Shown here piece by piece: positions 16,848 to 25,746 of a stretch of 38,816 nucleotides of DNA. The notes under the pieces were generated by a model, which made no database searches, had not been told where the DNA came from, and worked only from the letters and a program-made list of their open reading frames with translations. The position numbers were made by a program, and so were the translations under genes. Origin of the DNA: an uncultured Bacteroidota bacterium (GTDB lineage Bacteria; Bacteroidota; Bacteroidia; Chitinophagales; LD1); contig CALAYL010000007.1 of assembly GCA_937894725.1 (NCBI GenBank), positions 1 through 38,816 on the forward strand, written 5' to 3'. The number at the start of each line of letters is the position of its first letter. Positions within the stretch are counted from its first letter, which is position 1.

Positions 16848-17261
16848 ATGAACTATTGGCTTATAAAATCAGAACCTAGCTCTTATTCAATAGATGACTT
16901 GAAAAAAGAAAAAAGTACGTTTTGGAATGGGGTTCGCAACTATGCCGCCCGCAATAATATGCGCGCTATGGTGAAAGGAGATTTGTGTATTTTTTATCAT
17001 TCCGTGAAAGCGCCTGCCATTGTAGGTTTGGCAAAGGTAGTGAAAGAAGCATACCAAGACCCTACGACTGATGATACCGCATGGTCTGTAGTGGATGTGG
17101 CATTTGAAGAAAAGTTTGCACGAGAGATATCGCTTGCTGAAGTAAAACAGCAGCCCGTATTAGAGGATATGGAGTTGATTCGATATTCTCGGCTTTCGGT
17201 GCAGAAAGTGACAAAAAAAGAGTTTGATTATATTTTAAAATTAGTGAAAGAAAAAAAATGA
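16848..17261 (+). CDS. EVE-domain protein (thymocyte nuclear protein 1-like)
   Basis: A 137-residue single EVE (PUA-like) domain. The family pocket binds modified bases in DNA or RNA. Typical features are the start MNYWLIKSEPSSYS, then WNGVRNYAARNNMRAM and GDLCIFYHS. A second ATG lies directly upstream at 16845, and a TTG at 16818 could extend the frame. The MNYWLIKSEP start matches the family. Its TGA overlaps the tyrS ATG by 4 bp, so the two are translationally coupled. The biological role is not established. Confidence 0.92.
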   Translation: MNYWLIKSEPSSYSIDDLKKEKSTFWNGVRNYAARNNMRAMVKGDLCIFYHSVKAPAIVGLAKVVKEAYQDPTTDDTAWSVVDVAFEEKFAREISLAEVKQQPVLEDMELIRYSRLSVQKVTKKEFDYILKLVKEKK

Positions 17262-18529
17262 GTTTTGTAGAAGAATTGAAATGGAGAGGTATGCTGCATG
17301 ATATGATGCCTGGCACCGAAGAATTATTGAGTAAAGAGGTGGTGAAAGGCTATATCGGATTTGACCCTACGGCCGATTCGCTAGGAGTAGGTAACATGGT
17401 GCAAGTAATGACGCTGCTTCACTTTCAGCGGGCTGGACACAAACCTATTGCATTGGTGGGAGGTGCTACTGGTATGGTAGGCGACCCAAGTGGAAAATCT
17501 GCCGAAAGAAATTTGTTAGATACAGATACGCTACAAAAAAATCTCGCGGCACAACGCAAACAATTAGAACGATTTCTAGACTTTGATTGTGGAGATAATT
17601 CTGCCGAAATAGTCAATAATTACGATTGGTTTAAAGACTTCGGGTTTCTCGATTTTATACGAGATGTAGGAAAATATATTTCTGTAAACTATATGCTCGC
17701 CAAGGATTCCGTAAAAAACCGATTGGAGAATGGGATGTCATTTACAGAATTTAGCTATCAACTCATTCAGGGCTATGATTTTTATTTTCTCTGGAAAGAA
17801 AAAGGAGTAAAGCTCCAAATGGGAGGCTCAGACCAATGGGGAAACATAGTGACTGGCAATGAATTGATACGTAGAAAAGGGGAAGGCGAAGCATTTGCGC
17901 TCACCACACAACTTATCAAAAAGGCGGATGGTACTAAGTTTGGCAAATCTGAAGGGGGAAATGTTTGGCTAGATGCAAAGAGAACCTCACCCTATAAATT
18001 TTATCAGTTTTGGCTCAATGCAAGTGACGAAGATGCTGCAAATTTTATAAAAATTTTTACGCTCAAAACCCAAAGCGAAATAGCGGCATTACTTACAGCA
18101 CACGCCTCCGCGCCACATTTAAGAGTGCTACAAAAAGCCTTAGCTGACGACATTACTACTCGAGTTCACTCTGCTGAAGCATTAGAACGAGCCAAAATCA
18201 CAAGTGCTATTTTATTTGGGTCTTCAATAGAAGATTTTAAGCAACTCACAGCAGATGAAGTGCTGGCTGCTTTTGATGAAATTGATATTTTTGAAATTAA
18301 GAAATCAACATTAATGGCGGTCGATATGCCTACCTTGATGGCTGAGAACAGTACCATATTTTCATCTAAGGGAGAGGCTAAGAAAGGCCTACAAAGTAAT
18401 GCAGTAAGTATCAATAAAGAGAAAGTGAGTATTGATAAAAAAATACAAGAATCGGAATTGCTTTTTGACAATTTATTGTTGATTCAAAAAGGAAAGAAAA
18501 ACTACTATTTATTCAAAACAGTTGAATAG
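17258..18529 (+). CDS. tyrS: Tyrosyl-tRNA synthetase
   Basis: Charges tRNA-Tyr. The 423-residue class I synthetase has the Rossmann fold (GFDPTADSL…), the GGATGMVGDPSGKS segment, the tyrosine-binding QGYDFYFLW and QMGGSDQWGN, the KFGKS version of KMSKS, and a C-terminal S4 RNA-binding domain. The HIGH signature reads G43-V-G-N46, losing both histidines that assist tyrosine activation. Everything else looks intact, so the enzyme is probably functional and the change lineage-specific. It is expressed with the EVE gene through an ATGA overlap. Confidence 0.95.
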   Translation: MSFVEELKWRGMLHDMMPGTEELLSKEVVKGYIGFDPTADSLGVGNMVQVMTLLHFQRAGHKPIALVGGATGMVGDPSGKSAERNLLDTDTLQKNLAAQRKQLERFLDFDCGDNSAEIVNNYDWFKDFGFLDFIRDVGKYISVNYMLAKDSVKNRLENGMSFTEFSYQLIQGYDFYFLWKEKGVKLQMGGSDQWGNIVTGNELIRRKGEGEAFALTTQLIKKADGTKFGKSEGGNVWLDAKRTSPYKFYQFWLNASDEDAANFIKIFTLKTQSEIAALLTAHASAPHLRVLQKALADDITTRVHSAEALERAKITSAILFGSSIEDFKQLTADEVLAAFDEIDIFEIKKSTLMAVDMPTLMAENSTIFSSKGEAKKGLQSNAVSINKEKVSIDKKIQESELLFDNLLLIQKGKKNYYLFKTVE

Positions 18530-18556
18530 CTAAATTTTACTTGTAAAAAATCGTAT

Positions 18557-18931
18557 ATGTATATTCTATCTAAAGTGCTTATCTCCATTGTAGCCATTGA
18601 ACATATTTATATTATATGGATAGAAATGTTTGCATGGACTACAATTGGCAAAGCAACGTTTAAAGGGTTTAAACCAGAATTATTCGAACCTACAAAAGTG
18701 CTAGCAGCCAATCAAGGTCTTTACAATGGATTTTTGGCAGCAGGTTTAATCTGGTCTTTATTTATAAAAGACTACCACTGGTCGAATAATATTGCATTTT
18801 TCTTTTTAGGATGTGTGATTGTAGCTGGAGCCTATGGTGCTTACTCTGCTGATAAAAAAATATTTTTGATTCAAGGAATGCCCGCTTTGATTGCCTTTAT
18901 TGTATTGCTTTTTTCAACATATCAATCCTAA
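18557..18931 (+). CDS. DUF1304 family membrane protein
   Basis: A 124-residue protein with four predicted membrane helices. Family landmarks are an EH..I..IEMF.W pattern in the first helix region, a conserved ANQGLYNGFLAAGL segment and a GAYGAYS stretch near the third helix. Its function is unknown. It starts 27 bp after tyrS and may be read through from it. Confidence 0.85.
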   Translation: MYILSKVLISIVAIEHIYIIWIEMFAWTTIGKATFKGFKPELFEPTKVLAANQGLYNGFLAAGLIWSLFIKDYHWSNNIAFFFLGCVIVAGAYGAYSADKKIFLIQGMPALIAFIVLLFSTYQS

Positions 18932-18942
18932 AAAACTTGTCC

Positions 18943-19251
18943 ATGAAATCATTTTATTTATTGTTCCTTGGAACTGTTTCATTATTGGCTAGCTGTGGCA
19001 AAACGCCAGCGCCATGTTTTGAAGTAGAGACCGAAGCAGATAGCATTCGTGTGGGCAAGTCAGTGACTTTCGATGCGGGCTGCTCCATTGATGTCCGCGA
19101 TTACAACTGGGATTTCGGGAATGGGCTAGGTGGCTACGATCCAGTGATGTCGATAGCATTTGATTCAGCTAAAACATACGAAGTAACTTTGGTAGGCACC
19201 AATGGAGGCAAGTCTTCTGCTACACGCAAAGAAGTAATCGTGCTACCCTAA
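18943..19251 (+). CDS. PKD-domain lipoprotein
   Basis: A 102-residue secreted lipoprotein. The signal peptide ends in lipobox Cys18 (LLASC) and is followed by a single PKD-like beta-sandwich: SVTFDAGCS, DYNWDFGNG, YEVTLVGTN. Start ATG 18943 is chosen over TTG 18937 because it begins directly with the signal peptide. It follows the DUF1304 gene by 11 bp. No enzymatic domain is present, and the role is probably adhesive or scaffolding. Confidence 0.85.
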   Translation: MKSFYLLFLGTVSLLASCGKTPAPCFEVETEADSIRVGKSVTFDAGCSIDVRDYNWDFGNGLGGYDPVMSIAFDSAKTYEVTLVGTNGGKSSATRKEVIVLP

Positions 19252-19341
19252 TTCCGAACAATATACGTTGTTTAAAAAAACACTTGATAAGAAAAAGCTG
19301 TGTATTGACGATGATATTGTACTTAAATTATAAATGAAAAA

Positions 19342-21378
19342 ATGACTGTAAACATTCACTTAAAAAAAGCAAGTACCTATGCCTTGAGAGCATTGTATCT
19401 ACTTAGTTTTAGTGTATTACTTACGCATAATATTTCTGCACAATCTGCTAAACAGTATCTAGATAAAGGAACTAGCTATCTCGACCAGCAAGACTTTTAT
19501 GCTGCTACAAAAATATTTGAACAGGCAGTAGAAAAATTTCCAGACAATATTGATTTTAGATATAATCAAGCTACTGCATTGCGCCTTTACAACAACTATG
19601 AAGATGCCGCTACTGCCTACAAAAACCTTATCACAGATGATACACAAAAAAAATACGCAGATGCGCCATTTTATTATGCCCTGATGCTGAAGCAGCAAGG
19701 CAAATATGATTTGGCTATCAAGCAATTAGAACGATTTAAAAAAGGTTATAAAAAGAAAAATATCTCCTCTGCAAAAACAGATCAGGAAATAGCCTCTTGC
19801 AGATGGGCACTAGCACATAGCACTCCCTTGTCTTTAGCAATTATTCATCTTTCCGATTCTATCAATTCGCCTTATTCCGATTTCAATCCTATTTCTACTC
19901 CCAATGGTGGGTTGCTATATACATCATTGCGCCCCATGCCAAAATCAACCGCAATCAGCAAGTCGAAATTTTATGGCAGCGATAATTCTGAAGCTAGCTT
20001 GCTCAAGTTGCTTTCTACATTTGAAAACAAGCATATAGCTAATGGCAATTTTAATAGCGATTTTAGCCTTTTTTATTTTAATGTATGCGATGTAGAGGTG
20101 GGCAAACGATGCGATATTTATGTAGCGAAAGCCGAAAACAATCACTGGTCGGATGCAGTTGAAGTAAAGGGAATAAATCACAAAATCTATACCAGCACAC
20201 AACCCTGTATAGTTTTGGAAGAAGGGCAAAACTATCTCTATTTTTCGAGTGATAGATTGGGTACGAAAGGAGGTATGGATATTTGGAAGGCAAAACAAAC
20301 GACATTTGATAAGTTTGAATATCCTGAAAATGTGACTACACTCAATACCGATGGAAATGAATACTGTGTAAGCTTTTCAGTAGATTCGATGATGTTGTTT
20401 TTTTCGTCAGATGGATGGAATGGATACGGAGGCCTGGACATTTTTTCTTATCAAATATCAATGCCAAACACATTGCCAAAAAACCTTGGATTGCCAATCA
20501 ACTCTCCCGCCAATGATTTTGGCTACCACTTAGCTAAAGACCTTTCGCTAGCTTATTTTGCATCGAATAGAAAAGGGTCGCAATATATTAAATCGCAAAC
20601 CTGCTGCTATGACATTTGGCGATATGAAACAGGAGTTAAAAAAGAGGTCATGATAGCTGAGCTAAAAAAAGACACAAGCTTAGTTTTAAAAAATATCGAA
20701 AACACAATCACTGAAGCTACTCCCCTCGCATTGCTTAATCCAACGCTCACCAAAATAACGGAAACTAAAGTAGCAGAGGAATTAGTACCTCCACCATTTA
20801 AGGATAATGTAGTGGCAATGAAAAAACTATTGCCTTTGGTGCTTTATTTTCACAATGATGAACCAGAGCCTCGTTCGCTGAATGATACGACTACACTCAA
20901 CTATGCCACTACATTTGAAGGCTATACACGCATGCAACAAGAATATGTATCCAATTATGCAAAAGAAAACAACTCCAATGCTAAAATTGAAATCAATGAT
21001 TTGTTTGACAAGCACGTAAACAAGGGATTTTATGATTTAGTCACCTTTAGTGCCTATTTATATGATGCACTCACAGCTGGAGAAAAAATCACCATCACCC
21101 TGAGTGGTTATTGCTCTCCATTGAATTATAACGAATACAACATTCATTTAGGTAATAGGCGTACAGCTTCGCTTATCAACTATTTTTACCAATATAGAGA
21201 GGGCGTGCTCTCTACCTATCTAGCCAATAGAAAATTGACGTTAAATACAATTTCATTAGGCGAAGAGAAGGCACCTAAGGGTATCAGCGATGATAGGCTA
21301 GACACTCAAAACTCGGTCTATAATCCAAGTGCAGCACTTGAAAGAAGAGTCGAAATCATCTCTGTAGCTAGAGAATAA
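19342..21378 (+). CDS. TPR / PD40-propeller / OmpA-like envelope protein
   Basis: A 678-residue periplasmic protein. The signal peptide ends HNISAQ (~34). TPR repeats cover ~35-150 (YLDKGTSYLDQQDFYAA, FRYNQATALRLYNNYEDA). A WD40-like PD40 propeller covers ~170-430 with repeated YFSSDR and GGMDIWKA/GGLDIFSY motifs. A C-terminal OmpA-like region covers ~510-678. This TPR-PD40-OmpA order is the plan of PorE/type IX secretion and gliding-associated proteins of Bacteroidota. In the OmpA part the Arg of the peptidoglycan site is kept (HLGNRR), but the usual TD..G motif reads CSPLNYNEYN, so diaminopimelate binding is uncertain. There is no lipobox, unlike PorE. It is the only clear T9SS-like domain architecture in the window. 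Confidence 0.8.
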   Translation: MTVNIHLKKASTYALRALYLLSFSVLLTHNISAQSAKQYLDKGTSYLDQQDFYAATKIFEQAVEKFPDNIDFRYNQATALRLYNNYEDAATAYKNLITDDTQKKYADAPFYYALMLKQQGKYDLAIKQLERFKKGYKKKNISSAKTDQEIASCRWALAHSTPLSLAIIHLSDSINSPYSDFNPISTPNGGLLYTSLRPMPKSTAISKSKFYGSDNSEASLLKLLSTFENKHIANGNFNSDFSLFYFNVCDVEVGKRCDIYVAKAENNHWSDAVEVKGINHKIYTSTQPCIVLEEGQNYLYFSSDRLGTKGGMDIWKAKQTTFDKFEYPENVTTLNTDGNEYCVSFSVDSMMLFFSSDGWNGYGGLDIFSYQISMPNTLPKNLGLPINSPANDFGYHLAKDLSLAYFASNRKGSQYIKSQTCCYDIWRYETGVKKEVMIAELKKDTSLVLKNIENTITEATPLALLNPTLTKITETKVAEELVPPPFKDNVVAMKKLLPLVLYFHNDEPEPRSLNDTTTLNYATTFEGYTRMQQEYVSNYAKENNSNAKIEINDLFDKHVNKGFYDLVTFSAYLYDALTAGEKITITLSGYCSPLNYNEYNIHLGNRRTASLINYFYQYREGVLSTYLANRKLTLNTISLGEEKAPKGISDDRLDTQNSVYNPSAALERRVEIISVARE

Positions 21379-21401
21379 TTTATTTAGCAAGTTTATTTGA
21401 T

Positions 21402-21409
21402 TAAATTTG
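21402..21409 (+). promoter_or_regulatory. Putative promoter of the pseudouridine synthase gene, -7 box TAAATTTG
   Basis: A perfect TAnnTTTG match that overlaps the first possible start codon (TTG 21407). Transcription would begin near 21414, which favours the later TTG at 21428. Confidence 0.5.
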
Positions 21410-21427
21410 CGGATAATTTCAATTGGT

Positions 21428-22414
21428 TTGGCTAAAGATAAATCTACAAAAACACCCGAAAACAAGCATCCGTTTCAAAACTTTTTGAAACCGAGCAAGC
21501 CCGTTTTTGAGGAAAGCGCTGAACCGAAAAAAAAGCGACCTACTATCCCTTTCGATAAAAGATCTGAGAGACCTAAACCTACGGCATTTGATGAGCGTGT
21601 CAAAAAACGTATCAAAGATTTAGAGATAGATAAAAAAATCGAAGACGATGAAGAAATCGAAGCTAAGCCTAAGTTTGATGAGCCTATCCGACTCAACAAA
21701 TATTTGGCGCATGCTGGTGTGGCATCGCGTAGAAAGGCAGATGAATATATAGCCCAAGGCAAAGTGAAGATAAATGGCGTAGTCGTGCTAGAGATGGGTC
21801 ATAAAGTGATGCCAAACGATAAGGTAACCTTTGAAAATAAGCTCCTAAATCCAGAACGTAAGGTGTATATCTTATTAAACAAACCGAAAGACTGCATCAC
21901 CACTACTAGCGATGAAAAAGATCGCAAAACAGTACTTGACTTGATTAAGAATGCATATGACCAAATAGACTCTGTAAAAAAACCAAGGCTCTATCCAGTA
22001 GGACGTTTAGATAGAAATACATCTGGTGTATTGCTTATCACTAATGATGGAGAATTGGCTCAAAATCTCACGCACCCATCTCGTGAAATTCGCAAGATAT
22101 ACCATGTGTTTTTGAATAAAAACCTAACACCAGAAGACTACGAAAAAATCACTCACGGTGTAGTACTCGAAGACGGTATAGCCAGTGTAGATGAGCTCGC
22201 TTACACTAATCCAAAGGACAAAAAAGAAGTAGGCATCCAAATCCACAATGGCAAAAATCGTATTGTACGTAGAATATTCGAATCGCTGGGCTACGATGTA
22301 GTAAAACTCGATAGAGTATTTTTCGGAGGACTGACAAAAAAAGATCTGCCGCGTGGTAGATGGCGTTTTTTGGAAGAAGAAGAAGTACGCAGACTCAAGC
22401 ATTTTACTAACTAG
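21428..22414 (+). CDS. RluB/RsuA-family pseudouridine synthase
   Basis: Isomerises a uridine in rRNA. The C-terminal ~240 residues contain an S4 domain (RLNKYLAHAGVASRRKADEYI in part, GKVKINGVVV) and the RsuA/RluB catalytic core with PVGRLDRNTSGVLLITNDG (catalytic Asp in GRLD) and KNRIVRRIFESLGY. The first ~80 residues are a highly charged, low-complexity Lys/Glu/Pro extension not needed for catalysis. No ATG lies near the start. The frame could begin at TTG 21407, but this sits inside a promoter box, so TTG 21428 (MAKDKSTK) is preferred. Confidence 0.9.
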   Translation: MAKDKSTKTPENKHPFQNFLKPSKPVFEESAEPKKKRPTIPFDKRSERPKPTAFDERVKKRIKDLEIDKKIEDDEEIEAKPKFDEPIRLNKYLAHAGVASRRKADEYIAQGKVKINGVVVLEMGHKVMPNDKVTFENKLLNPERKVYILLNKPKDCITTTSDEKDRKTVLDLIKNAYDQIDSVKKPRLYPVGRLDRNTSGVLLITNDGELAQNLTHPSREIRKIYHVFLNKNLTPEDYEKITHGVVLEDGIASVDELAYTNPKDKKEVGIQIHNGKNRIVRRIFESLGYDVVKLDRVFFGGLTKKDLPRGRWRFLEEEEVRRLKHFTN

Positions 22415-22428
22415 ATAGATTTCGTTTT

Positions 22429-23691
22429 GTGTCGAAACCTACTAATCCCATTACACTTTTACTTATAGCAAACTCCATTTCGGGCATATCTCAGGGCATC
22501 ACTATGTTAGCCGTGCCCTGGTATTTTTCTGCTCAGGTTGATGCGGCTATTTTTCAAAAGATCTATTTTATAGTTACCCTCATATCGCTCTTTTGGGGTT
22601 TGATAGCCGGAACTCTAGTCGATAGATATGATCGAAAGCAGATTTTTATTTGGATTAATGTAGTAGGGCTAATTACACTTTCGCTAGCTACGATTTTAGG
22701 TTTTATACTTTCAGATTATCATTGGATTATACCCGCTGTGGTGTATGCCATCACCTTTTTTATTTACAACATCCACTTCCCTGCACTATATGCCTTTGCA
22801 CAAGAGATAACTCCCGCATCGGCATATGGTAAAGTAACTTCAAAACTAGAAGTACAAGGCCAACTGACTTGGACCATAGCTGGTGGAGTAGCCGCCTTAC
22901 TCATAAGTGGCACAGCTGCAAGCTCATTTTATGGCATTTCGATTCCAGCCATCAATGCATGGCCCATTCATTGGATTTTTTTGATAGATGCTTGCACTTA
23001 CATTTGTTCGCTTTATTTGATTTATAAAATCAGTATTGCAAAAAATGAGCATAAAATAATCGACACCGATTCCCTCAGACAAAGACTGAAAACAGGTTTT
23101 TCATACCTCAAAAAACATCCACTTGTATTTATTTTTGGCAATGCGAGTTTAGCCGTGTTTGTCTGTATCATTTTGCAAGCTACCCTCACGAATCCCTCTT
23201 ATGTTAAGGAACACCTTCATGCCTCTGGTGCAGTTTATGCTTGGAGCGATATGTTTTTTTCGGCTGGAGCACTGCTCGCTGGATTTTTTTCTACTCGCCT
23301 GTTAGGCGAAAACAAACCTATCCTTTCTATCGCCTACCTGAGTTTGGTGGCGGCTGCGATGTTTGTATTTCAAGTTTTTAATACCAATTTGAGTTTATTT
23401 TTTGCCAGCTTTTTTATTGTAGGAATTTGCAATGCAGCTATTCGTATCCAACGTATTACCTTCTTATTTCGCTTTATTCCCAATCACTTGATAGGCAGGG
23501 CCAGTAGTGTATTTTTTATGAGTAATATCGTATTTCGATTAGGGCTTACCGCTATTTTCACCTTACCTATTTTCCTTACTCCTACCTATGTTAGCTATGC
23601 TTGTGGGGTTTATGCTTTAGTGAGTATCGTGGGAGCAGTGGCTTTATTTTTGATACGCGAAAAATTGATCCTCGAACCTACGCAATCTTAG
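22429..23691 (+). CDS. MFS transporter (enterobactin-exporter/MFS_3-like)
   Basis: A 420-residue inner-membrane protein with about 12 hydrophobic helices. The A-motif-like loop GTLVDRYDRKQIFIW lies between helices 2 and 3 and is typical of MFS_3 (EntS-like) exporters. The substrate is unknown. The start is GTG 22429, 14 bp after the pseudouridine synthase gene, so they are probably co-transcribed. The stop overlaps the ruvC stop on the other strand (shared TTAG, 23688-23691), leaving no room for a terminator between the genes. Confidence 0.9.
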   Translation: MSKPTNPITLLLIANSISGISQGITMLAVPWYFSAQVDAAIFQKIYFIVTLISLFWGLIAGTLVDRYDRKQIFIWINVVGLITLSLATILGFILSDYHWIIPAVVYAITFFIYNIHFPALYAFAQEITPASAYGKVTSKLEVQGQLTWTIAGGVAALLISGTAASSFYGISIPAINAWPIHWIFLIDACTYICSLYLIYKISIAKNEHKIIDTDSLRQRLKTGFSYLKKHPLVFIFGNASLAVFVCIILQATLTNPSYVKEHLHASGAVYAWSDMFFSAGALLAGFFSTRLLGENKPILSIAYLSLVAAAMFVFQVFNTNLSLFFASFFIVGICNAAIRIQRITFLFRFIPNHLIGRASSVFFMSNIVFRLGLTAIFTLPIFLTPTYVSYACGVYALVSIVGAVALFLIREKLILEPTQS

Positions 23692-24281
23692 TCCTTTTTG
23701 GGCGGCAAAGTAGATTTGAGTCGAGTTGGATTTTTAGATAAAAAATCACCCCATCCACTTACCTTTTTGCCCTGTACACCTGCGGCTACATTATTTTGAA
23801 AATGATGACAAACTGCTGCTGCCAATCCATCTGTAGCATCGAGAAAAGTAGGCTGTATCTCAAATCCACAGAGTTGCTTGAGCATAGCGGCTATTTGCTC
23901 TTTTGATGAATTGCCATTGCCGGTGATAGCTTGCTTTATCTTTTTAGGTGAATATTCAAAAACCGGCACATCAGCTACCAGTGAAGCTGCGATACACACA
24001 CCTTGCGCTCTACCTAGCTTAAGCATAGACTGTACATTTTTACCGAAAAACGGGGCTTCGATAGCCGTAGCTGTAGGATGATATTGTTTGATAAGGCTTG
24101 TTACTTTTTCCGAAATCATTTTCAAACGCTGGAGCGAGTCTTCGAGTTTATTGAGCTTCACCACTCCCATGCTGATGAGTTTGATTTTTTTGTTTTCGAT
24201 AGCTATCACGCCATAACCCATCACTACTGTGCCAGGGTCGATACCGAGTATGATATGAGGTGATGTAGGTGAAGTCAACAC
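23688..24281 (-). CDS. ruvC: Holliday-junction endonuclease RuvC
   Basis: Resolves Holliday junctions with RuvAB. The 197-residue RNase-H-fold nuclease retains all four acidic catalytic residues: Asp15 (GIDPGT), Glu75 (IEAPFF), Asp148 and Asp151 (DATD). The start is taken as GTG 24281; a TTG follows directly at 24278. A Ser/Lys-rich tail (~20 residues) extends beyond the usual end. It has its own promoter box and is divergent from the LPG-synthase-like gene. Confidence 0.95.
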   Translation of the reverse strand: MLTSPTSPHIILGIDPGTVVMGYGVIAIENKKIKLISMGVVKLNKLEDSLQRLKMISEKVTSLIKQYHPTATAIEAPFFGKNVQSMLKLGRAQGVCIAASLVADVPVFEYSPKKIKQAITGNGNSSKEQIAAMLKQLCGFEIQPTFLDATDGLAAAVCHHFQNNVAAGVQGKKVSGWGDFLSKNPTRLKSTLPPKKD

Positions 24282-24310
24282 GTTTGAAATTTAATTCTGT
24301 AATATTAGTC

Positions 24311-24318
24311 CAAATTTA
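24311..24318 (-). promoter_or_regulatory. Putative ruvC promoter, -7 box TAAATTTG
   Basis: On the minus strand TAAATTTG is a perfect TAnnTTTG match 29 nt upstream of the ruvC GTG, within the 46-bp divergent gap. Confidence 0.5.
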
Positions 24319-24327
24319 ATAAAGTAG

Positions 24328-25281
24328 GTGAAAGCTCGTTCGGGTCGTATGGTATTGTTAATTAAGCTGCTCATTAGTGCGGCCATGTTGGCGGTATTAT
24401 TCGGTCGCTTAGCCGATTTGCGCACAGTGGTCGATGGCTTTGCCGCTTTAATCCCCACGAGATATTGGAGTATTGCGGTAGCATTATTGCTGATCATAGC
24501 CAATTGGGGTATAGAAGCTATCAAATGGCAGTTTTTGGTACAAAAAATCTACAGACCGTCTTTCTTCGATACTTTACAATTTGTGTTTACTGGTGTTACC
24601 ATTGGTTTTATCACTCCTGGCCGCAGTGGAGAGTTTGCTGGGAGAATGATCTTGATGCCTGAGTGGGTGCGACTCAAAAGTTTAGCCTTGAGTTTTTTGG
24701 GGGGTATTGCCCAAGTGATTCCTATAGCCATGTCGGCACTGCTATTTGTTTTTTTATCAGCGTTTAACCCTTTGGGTAAAATAGCCGATGCAGTATTGTT
24801 ATCATTGACTTTGCTAATATTTATATTGCTATTTCTGGGGGTAGATTTTTGGATAAAAAGACCTAAAATCAGGCGACTTTTTGCGCATATAGAACTAGTG
24901 CCTGAGCAGCTACCTAGTTTTAGCACAAAATGGATGATTTTAATTCTAGCCTATCTTCGCTTTTTCATCTTTGTAATACAATATTTATTGGTGCTTTACG
25001 CCATAGGTTTATCACCTTTTGACACTCTCGCTCCTGTAGTATGGATGCTCCTCTTACAATCGCTTTCACCTGCGGTAGCCATACTCGATATGGGTGTGCG
25101 AGGCAGTATTGCATTTTGGGTGTTCACACAATATGGTTTATACGCTCCCGAAGTACTTTCGGCTGTATTTTTGATTTGGTTTTTCAATCTTTGCATTCCT
25201 GCATTAGCAGGTTATTTTTTTATTTTAAAATGGAAAAATACAAATCCAGAAAACGCTATTTATGCTTCTCACAAATCCTGA
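24328..25281 (+). CDS. Lysylphosphatidylglycerol synthase TM-region (UPF0104-like) membrane protein
   Basis: A 317-residue polytopic protein of ~8 helices. It carries the family landmarks of flippase-like/UPF0104 proteins: ANWGIEAIKWQFLV, FITPGRSGEFAGRM and LDMGVRGSIA. The catalytic aminoacyl-transfer domain of MprF is absent, so it would act in lipid movement or be uncharacterised. GTG 24328 is the longest start; ATG 24349 (MVLLIKLL) is an alternative that still keeps the first helix. Its end overlaps tadA by 20 bp. Confidence 0.85.
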   Translation: MKARSGRMVLLIKLLISAAMLAVLFGRLADLRTVVDGFAALIPTRYWSIAVALLLIIANWGIEAIKWQFLVQKIYRPSFFDTLQFVFTGVTIGFITPGRSGEFAGRMILMPEWVRLKSLALSFLGGIAQVIPIAMSALLFVFLSAFNPLGKIADAVLLSLTLLIFILLFLGVDFWIKRPKIRRLFAHIELVPEQLPSFSTKWMILILAYLRFFIFVIQYLLVLYAIGLSPFDTLAPVVWMLLLQSLSPAVAILDMGVRGSIAFWVFTQYGLYAPEVLSAVFLIWFFNLCIPALAGYFFILKWKNTNPENAIYASHKS

Positions 25282-25708
25282 CGAATACTACATGGGGCTA
25301 GCCTTACAAGAGGCACAAAAAGCCTATGACGATGGCGAAGTACCAATCGGTGCACTGATAGTGTCGAATGGTAAAATTATAGGCAAAGGCTACAACCAAG
25401 TAGAACGTTTAAGTGATGTAACAGCCCATGCCGAAATGGTTGCTATCACTGCTGCGGCAAACTTCATGGGTACTAAATTTTTACCAGACGCTACACTCTA
25501 TGTCACTATTGAGCCATGTCTGATGTGTGCCACTGCTATCAAATGGGCGAGAATAGGTAGATTAGTAGTCGGGGCGCGCGAACCTAAAGTAGGATTTTCA
25601 CTTTATGGTGATGCTATTTTACATCCCAAAACTGAAGTAAAATTTGAGGTGGCTACGGAGGCTTGTGCCGATTTGATGAAACGTTTTTTTGTAGAAAAAA
25701 GAAAGTAG
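25262..25708 (+). CDS. tadA: tRNA-specific adenosine deaminase (TadA-type nucleoside deaminase)
   Basis: Probably deaminates A34 to inosine in tRNA-Arg. The 148-residue CDA-fold enzyme has the zinc and catalytic signature HAE (TAHAEMVAI) with PCLMC (IEPCLMCATAI), and GEVPIGALIV near the N-terminus. The ARIGRLVVGAREPK segment matches TadA. Other nucleobase deaminases share this fold, so the substrate is inferred. ATG 25262 overlaps the upstream gene by 20 bp; ATG 25292 would shorten the N-terminus. Confidence 0.92.
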   Translation: MLLTNPDEYYMGLALQEAQKAYDDGEVPIGALIVSNGKIIGKGYNQVERLSDVTAHAEMVAITAAANFMGTKFLPDATLYVTIEPCLMCATAIKWARIGRLVVGAREPKVGFSLYGDAILHPKTEVKFEVATEACADLMKRFFVEKRK

Positions 25709-25746
25709 TCAAGTATAAAACTCCGGACATAAGTCTATTCAAAAAA

